Assembly (NCBI GenBank): GCA_002344075.1
Contig: DDTM01000008.1
Location: 1 to 27,025, forward strand
DNA length: 27,025 bases
Direction: 5' to 3'
From: Bacteroidetes bacterium UBA2364
GTDB taxonomy: Bacteria; Bacteroidota; Rhodothermia; Rhodothermales; UBA2364
Made by a program: the position numbers and the translations under genes. Under the pieces are notes generated by a model, which worked only from the letters and a program-made list of their open reading frames with translations, had not been told where the DNA came from and did not search any database. Below, piece after piece: positions 22,738 to 27,025 of this stretch. The first letter of the stretch is position 1, and every line of letters begins with the position of its first letter.

Positions 22738-25305
22738 CTAATCTCCCAATTCTAATTGATTGCGAACAAGATTGTAATAAATACCGCCGCGAGACACCAA
22801 CTGCTCATGATTGCCGAGTTCCACCATTTTGCCTTGTTCCAAGACCACAATTTGGTCGGCATTTCGGACGGTACTCAGGCGGTGTGCAATAACCACGACG
22901 GTTCGGCCTTTAAAAAAGCGATTCAGATTGTGCATAATAATGGCTTCATTTTCGGCATCAAGGGCGCTGGTCGCTTCGTCAAAAAACAGATACGCAGGAT
23001 TTTTATACAGTACACGGGCAATCAGCAAGCGCTGCTGCTGGCCTTTTGAAAGCCCGCGTCCGTCATCCCCAATTTTGGTATTAAAACCACTGGGCAAGGT
23101 CTCGATGAGAGGCAGAATATTGGCCATCATGGCCGCATAGAGCAGCCTTTCCGGATCCACCGCTTCTTCGCCAAGTGCAATATTCCGCGCAATGGTGTCA
23201 GAAAAAATAAATCCATCCTGCATCACTGTCCCGCAATAACGTCGCCAAACACGGTTGTCTAAGGTGTTCAGTCCCACAGAACCTACATACATTTTTCCTT
23301 CTGATGGCTCGTAGAGCTTCAGCAACAGTTTAAGTAAAGTGGTTTTGCCACTGCCACTTGTACCGACAATGGCAGTTACTTTGCCTTTTGGAATAACCAG
23401 ATTTATGTTATCGAGCGTAGGGTCGGTAAATGGCCCACCATAGCGAAAAGTCATATTGTCTAAACGGATATCACCAAAAGCGGGCAATTGGGTCAGTAAG
23501 GGTTCTTCCGTAGATTGTTCGTCGGGCATGTCATAAATTTCTGCAATGCGTTCTACGGCCATTTTTGCGTCCTGTGCCGTGTGCATAAATCCTACCAATT
23601 GGCCTAATGGCCCCGAAACCTGCCCAATAATGTATTGGATAGCCACCAAGGCTCCCAAAGTAAGGTCGCCGGAAATTACCGCACTGGCCGTCAGGTACGT
23701 CACCACGATATTGCTAATCTGGCTCATCGCCATTAATCCGATGGTTTGGTACTGCTCTAAGGCCAGTCCATTGGTACTGAGGCGGAATAAGCGTGCCTGA
23801 ATACGCTCCCAAGCCCACCGTTTTTGGTGTTCGGCATTGTTTAATTTGAGTTCGGAATATCCCGAAACAATTTGCACCAACTGGTTTTGTGTTCCGGCTT
23901 GTTCGGAAAAGGCACGGTAATCCAATTCGCGCCGTTTTTTTAAAAAGAGCGATAACCACACCACCGATACCAGCGAGGTTCCAATGAAAACAAGGAAGAT
24001 TTGTAGATTATAAAAAGCGAGAACCGTACCAAATACGATTACATTCACCATCGAGAAAATCACCGAAAGGGTGTTGGTAGTGAGGAAAGCCTCAATCCGT
24101 TGGTGGTCTCCCATGCGTTGCAAAACATCCCCAATGGTCCGTTGGTCAAAGAATGTAAGGGGAAGTTTTGTGAGTTTGATCAGAAAATCCGTAAGCAAAG
24201 CCAGATTCAATCGGACGCCTAAATGTAATAATATCCAGCGTTCAATAAACCCCAGTGTGGTTTGTCCTAAAAACAACGCTACCTGAGCGATAATCATCAA
24301 TACCACAAAACTAAGATTTTGGCGTTGAATTCCCTGATCCACCACGGCTTGTGCCACAAATGGAGCCAGCAGACTTAGAAAACTTCCCGCCAACATACCA
24401 AGGAAAAGTTGCACCAAATAGCTTTTATACGATCTCAGGTAGCCAAACAAAAAATTCCATTTTCGGTTACGTTCTTTTGGAGGGTCCAATTCACCAAAAT
24501 GTGGTGTAGGCTCCATCAGCAGTAAAATCCCCGCAGCTTCATCCCCGTGCTGACCACTGGCCCATGCTTTTTCAAATTCTGCAAGCGAATAGGAAATGAG
24601 GCCGTGAGCGGGATCTGCCACATACACATTCTTGCGGGTCACTTTGTAGATCACCACAAAATGATTGTCGCGCCAGTGGGCTATACATGGGACGGGGATC
24701 TCAATTAGGCGAGAGACGGGTAATCGCACAGCCAACGTGCGCATACTTAACCCTTCCGCACAATGTGCCATACCCAAAAGTGAAACCCCTGATTTTTCGA
24801 TGTAGCACCGTTCACGCAAAAATGGCAATGGATACGACTTTCCATAAAACCGAAATACCATCTTAAGGCAGGTTGGCCCGCAATCCATCTCATCCAATTG
24901 TCTATAGAAAGGAAATTTGCCTTTTTTGGTACGTGGTTTCCACTTCGTTTCTTCTTCTATGATGTGTTCCTCGGTGGCTGGCTCCGGTTCCATTTCTGGA
25001 AAACTGGGAGGAATAGGCTCGGAAGGGCCAAAAGTAGTAGGGCCTTGGGGTTCGTAAGGTGGTTCGGAAAGGGCTTCAAACAAAGCTTCTAGGTGTTCTG
25101 CTTCCACTTCATCGTCTGTATGAACGCTCGCTTCGGGCGTTTCTGAGAGGGTGTTTGACAAAACGGTGGATGGAGCGGGCACAACTTTTTCAGGAGGCGG
25201 AAGTTCGTCTCCTGTGGATTCTTTTTTGGGGCCGGATAAAAAGTCGAGTACGTAAACCTTCACAAGTTTCTTAGATTTTAGCTGCCAATTGAGTGTCCTT
25301 CCCAA
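22738..25305 (-). CDS. C39-peptidase-containing bacteriocin/peptide ABC exporter
   Basis: An 855-residue exporter. Residues 1-130 are a Glu/Pro-rich, low-complexity extension not normally present. A C39 peptidase domain (about 132-265) follows with Gln136, Cys142 in DCGPTC, His215 and Asp231, an intact catalytic set for removing double-glycine leaders. Five to six membrane helices (about 295-560) and an ATPase come next: Walker A GTSGSGKT (648-655), signature LSKGQQQR (752-759), Walker B YLFFDE (772-777), switch His in VVIAHR. It exports and matures peptide substrates together with the HlyD adaptor. The annotated start is TTG 25305; GTG 25263 (MKVYVLDF) is a good alternative. No leader-peptide gene is visible nearby. 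Confidence 0.92.
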   Translation of the reverse strand: MGRTLNWQLKSKKLVKVYVLDFLSGPKKESTGDELPPPEKVVPAPSTVLSNTLSETPEASVHTDDEVEAEHLEALFEALSEPPYEPQGPTTFGPSEPIPPSFPEMEPEPATEEHIIEEETKWKPRTKKGKFPFYRQLDEMDCGPTCLKMVFRFYGKSYPLPFLRERCYIEKSGVSLLGMAHCAEGLSMRTLAVRLPVSRLIEIPVPCIAHWRDNHFVVIYKVTRKNVYVADPAHGLISYSLAEFEKAWASGQHGDEAAGILLLMEPTPHFGELDPPKERNRKWNFLFGYLRSYKSYLVQLFLGMLAGSFLSLLAPFVAQAVVDQGIQRQNLSFVVLMIIAQVALFLGQTTLGFIERWILLHLGVRLNLALLTDFLIKLTKLPLTFFDQRTIGDVLQRMGDHQRIEAFLTTNTLSVIFSMVNVIVFGTVLAFYNLQIFLVFIGTSLVSVVWLSLFLKKRRELDYRAFSEQAGTQNQLVQIVSGYSELKLNNAEHQKRWAWERIQARLFRLSTNGLALEQYQTIGLMAMSQISNIVVTYLTASAVISGDLTLGALVAIQYIIGQVSGPLGQLVGFMHTAQDAKMAVERIAEIYDMPDEQSTEEPLLTQLPAFGDIRLDNMTFRYGGPFTDPTLDNINLVIPKGKVTAIVGTSGSGKTTLLKLLLKLYEPSEGKMYVGSVGLNTLDNRVWRRYCGTVMQDGFIFSDTIARNIALGEEAVDPERLLYAAMMANILPLIETLPSGFNTKIGDDGRGLSKGQQQRLLIARVLYKNPAYLFFDEATSALDAENEAIIMHNLNRFFKGRTVVVIAHRLSTVRNADQIVVLEQGKMVELGNHEQLVSRGGIYYNLVRNQLELGD

Positions 25306-25353
25306 TCAGGAAAAATCCTTGCATAAACTATACCAAAACCTGTGGTGATTGGG
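25301..25353 (-). repeat. Inverted repeat spanning the ABC exporter start
   Basis: CCCAATCA (25301-25308) and TGATTGGG (25346-25353) are perfect 8-bp complements 37 bp apart. If TTG 25305 is the start, one arm covers the start codon, so the hairpin could limit translation; if GTG 25263 is used, the repeat lies in the leader or promoter. Confidence 0.4.
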
Positions 25354-25395
25354 CAGGTATAGAGTTATGCAGGTTGATACGTGAATGAAATGGAC

Positions 25396-25433
25396 AAAAA
25401 AATGCCCTCGTGTCATAGAAAGACTTCGAGGGC
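25396..25433 (-). terminator. Rho-independent terminator after the DUF3299-like gene
   Basis: GCCCTCG (25404-25410) pairs with CGAGGGC (25427-25433), with a further GTC/GAC inside the loop. On the minus strand a run of seven U residues follows (25396-25402). It lies 126 bp after the stop of the gene at 25560. Confidence 0.75.
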
Positions 25434-25459
25434 TGGCAAGGTGCTGTTAGAGCGGGTTT

Positions 25460-25479
25460 TGTAACATATGGATGTTACA
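25460..25479. repeat. 8-bp inverted repeat TGTAACAT/ATGTTACA
   Basis: A perfect 8-bp inverted repeat (25460-25467 and 25472-25479) with a 4-nt spacer in the 3' region of the DUF3299-like gene. It could be an RNA hairpin or a dimeric protein site. Confidence 0.4.
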
Positions 25480-25512
25480 TCGAAGGAAATAGATTAATAG
25501 ACCCAAGAAATC

Positions 25513-25535
25513 GCCTTTTAAGAGAACCAAAAGGC
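25513..25535. repeat. 7-bp inverted repeat GCCTTTT/AAAAGGC
   Basis: Perfect arms at 25513-25519 and 25529-25535 with a 9-nt loop, 25 bp after the DUF3299-like stop on the minus strand. It may be an early weak terminator. With the repeats at 25404-25433 and 25460-25479 it makes three hairpins in a row. Confidence 0.4.
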
Positions 25536-25559
25536 TACGTGAGCCATACGAACCGCCGT

Positions 25560-25973
25560 TTAGCCACCTACTTTGGCATTTTTGATTCGGTAGTACATCC
25601 CAAATTTATCATTTTCCAAAACCTCGATGGTTCCAGTGATGGTGATGGGCGTAAACTCGTAGTCAGCGGCAGAGGGCGTGAAGATCTCAATCATTTCCTT
25701 GCCACCAGGTGCTTCAAAATAACAGTGCGCCGGACGCGCTGCAATAATGAAGTGTTTGTGTTTTTCGCCCATTTCTAAAGGGATCATAAAACCCTGTATT
25801 TTAATGCGTTTACCGTTTAATGCCTTGACTTCTGGCTTAAATACGGTTACGTATTTGTTGTTTTGCCATTTAGACTCCACTTTTGCAAGTGTGTCCCACG
25901 AAAGGGCCTGCTGGGCGTTTGAAAAAAGGGGTAGGGCGAACATCGCACCCATGAGGAAGAAAAGTTTACGCAT
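25560..25973 (-). CDS. Small secreted DUF3299-like protein
   Basis: I choose ATG 25973 (137 codons), which begins with a clear signal peptide (MRKLFFLMGAMFALPLFSNAQQ, cleavage near residue 21). The frame is open to 26036, but the added 21 residues precede the signal peptide and look non-coding. The mature part contains LNGKRIKIQGFMIPLE, HKHFIIAARPAHCYFEAPGG, EMIEIF and ITITGTIEVLENDKFGMYYRI, a pattern close to the DUF3299 family, with a small beta-barrel appearance. The single mature cysteine sits in the HCYFEAPGG block that is conserved in that family. Function is unknown. It lies 81 bp after the DUF2480 gene and may be co-transcribed with it. Confidence 0.7.
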   Translation of the reverse strand: MRKLFFLMGAMFALPLFSNAQQALSWDTLAKVESKWQNNKYVTVFKPEVKALNGKRIKIQGFMIPLEMGEKHKHFIIAARPAHCYFEAPGGKEMIEIFTPSAADYEFTPITITGTIEVLENDKFGMYYRIKNAKVGG

Positions 25974-26054
25974 GAATCTTTGCGTTTTGAGGTTATTTGG
26001 GATTGTGATGCAAAGAGCAATACAGGTGGAAAACAACAGGGCGGGCGAAATGCT

Positions 26055-26579
26055 TTATGATAAGACGGAGACGAGGGCTTTTGGTTTCCGCCAGATGGGA
26101 ACCGCCGAACAAGGCTCGCCATACATGATTCTTTTCGCATATCGCTGAAGATATCGGGTGGCAAGTAAATACGCATCCAAAGGCACAATAGGGCTATTAC
26201 AGCCTTTGAGCACCACCGGAACGCCAGAATAACGAGACCAATCTTCTTGTGACAAGGCCCGTACAAAATGGTCGCGCACCAAGTCCGACTCGTTGCCAAA
26301 TGCCACCGAAACCGCATGTCCCTCTAAAAAAGAAACCACGAGCATATATGCCCAACGTGGGACAATGGCTGGAGTGCTACATGTAATGGCCACATGTACA
26401 TCATCATATGTCGCCCAATGGGTTGTGGTCATCGCTTCTCGAAACGGCATCTCGCGCAATACCAAACCTTTGTGAAGATACTTGGCCAAGTCGAAGGCTA
26501 CCACTGGTTTCCCGTCCCACAAAGATTCTAGATTGTAAACTTCGATTGCACTTTGGGCCACACGGTTGATGATTTCCAT
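26055..26579 (-). CDS. DUF2480 family protein
   Basis: A 174-residue cytosolic protein. The opening MEIINRVAQSAIEVYNLESLW and the KGLVLREMPFREAM segment match the DUF2480 family, which is largely limited to Bacteroidota. Other features are the hydrophobic AIVPRWAYMLVVSFLEGHAVSVAFG and the near-C-terminal SPIVPLDAYLLATRYLQRYAKRIMYGEPCSAVPIWRK. No signal peptide or catalytic motif is seen. Family function is unknown. It is followed by the DUF3299-like gene on the same strand. The upstream side is a 446-bp gene-free region. Confidence 0.8.
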   Translation of the reverse strand: MEIINRVAQSAIEVYNLESLWDGKPVVAFDLAKYLHKGLVLREMPFREAMTTTHWATYDDVHVAITCSTPAIVPRWAYMLVVSFLEGHAVSVAFGNESDLVRDHFVRALSQEDWSRYSGVPVVLKGCNSPIVPLDAYLLATRYLQRYAKRIMYGEPCSAVPIWRKPKALVSVLS

Positions 26580-27025
26580 ACGTTTATCATAAGGTAAGGG
26601 GTTGTGAGGGTGGCATTCTCACGCCGAAGCAGGCATTTGGTTTCCTTTGGTGTTCTTGGAACTGCTGGCGGCGCTATATGTGTGTATTACCAATGCAATC
26701 GGTTTAGGATCATCAAGGAGCCACTACTGCCGCCCCATGTTTAATCCTTATAGCAGTGCAATTAACCATTTAGCCACCAAAGCAAAGTGCGCCACATGAC
26801 GGTTAAATCGCTGCTCTTTACATTACCCAGTGTAGCAAAACTGTATAAAAAATTTAAGTAATAATGAATATTAAAGCAAGGAGATCAAATTTTTAAATTA
26901 AGTAAACTCTAAAATTTTATGTCTTAAATATCTTAGAGTATTCACCTATATTTATGATAAGATATAAGATTGTATTTTCATTAAATAATACGTATATTAA
27001 GAGTACTCTGTTTGTAGTTAAGAAG
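26580..27025. other. Gene-free, AT-rich right edge
   Basis: No open reading frame here looks real. The left half has ordinary composition. The last 145 bases contain only about 21% G+C. They include the inverted pair ACTCTAA (26906-26912) / TTAGAGT (26933-26939) and the perfect palindrome AGAGTACTCT (27000-27009), so the ACTCT/AGAGT word recurs four times. It is probably a control region of a gene beyond the edge. Confidence 0.5.

Noticed and set aside
25306..25559. Search for a double-glycine leader peptide gene next to the C39 exporter
   Set aside because: The short frames I read in this gap on both strands end within a few codons, and none carries a GG or GA leader end.
25974..26036. N-terminal extension of the DUF3299-like protein
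   Set aside because: It lies in front of a complete signal peptide, so ATG 25973 is the better start.
1..27025. CRISPR array, insertion sequence or prophage
   Set aside because: No regularly spaced repeats, transposase, integrase or phage structural genes were seen.

Overview
The window looks like chromosomal DNA of a Rhodothermia/Balneolia-like member of the wider Bacteroidota. The grounds are inference: three secreted proteins end in a YPNPFNP-type C-terminal sorting domain, there is a Bacteroidota-style GlmU-family protein and a DUF2480 protein, one promoter has a TAnnTTTG-type -7 box, and most genes lack a Shine-Dalgarno sequence. I see no insertion sequence, prophage, CRISPR array or rRNA. 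One tRNA gene (Asp, GTC) is present.

Left part (1-9240). A formylglycine-generating-enzyme-like gene is separated from its own signal peptide by an in-frame TAG. It converges on a secreted PR-1/CAP protein. A compact mlaE-mlaF-mlaD lipid-transport operon follows and ends in a strong terminator. Next is a two-gene operon of a GabD2-type semialdehyde dehydrogenase and an extended short-chain dehydrogenase/reductase, preceded by a LacI-family-like operator. A BON-LysM protein on the minus strand and a second CAP protein on the plus strand are transcribed divergently.

Centre (9240-17080). tRNA-Asp with its own terminator is followed by a minus-strand starch locus: a GH13 alpha-amylase and two unrecognised secreted proteins carrying the same kind of sorting domain. 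The amylase promoter carries a perfect 14-bp palindrome abutting its -10 box. It agrees with the dehydrogenase operator at 12 of 14 positions, which suggests one LacI/CcpA-type sugar regulator controls both; no such regulator is encoded here. A plus-strand lipoprotein and an outer-membrane-barrel protein follow, the latter flanked by inverted repeats.

Right part (17080-27025). A minus-strand operon encodes a 14-TM MFS exporter and a GlmU-family protein. A cytosolic DsbA-like protein and a Uma2-family nuclease-fold protein lie on the plus strand. Convergent to them is a type I secretion pair: an HlyD adaptor and a C39-peptidase ABC transporter with an intact catalytic triad and an unusual acidic/proline-rich N-terminal extension, without a visible peptide substrate. 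The end holds minus-strand genes for a small secreted DUF3299-like protein and a DUF2480 protein, then a very AT-rich gene-free edge with repeated ACTCT/AGAGT motifs.

The strongest leads are the shared operator pair, the amber-split FGE-like gene, the starch locus with two unknown partners, and the orphan C39 exporter. None of these by itself proves an undescribed system.
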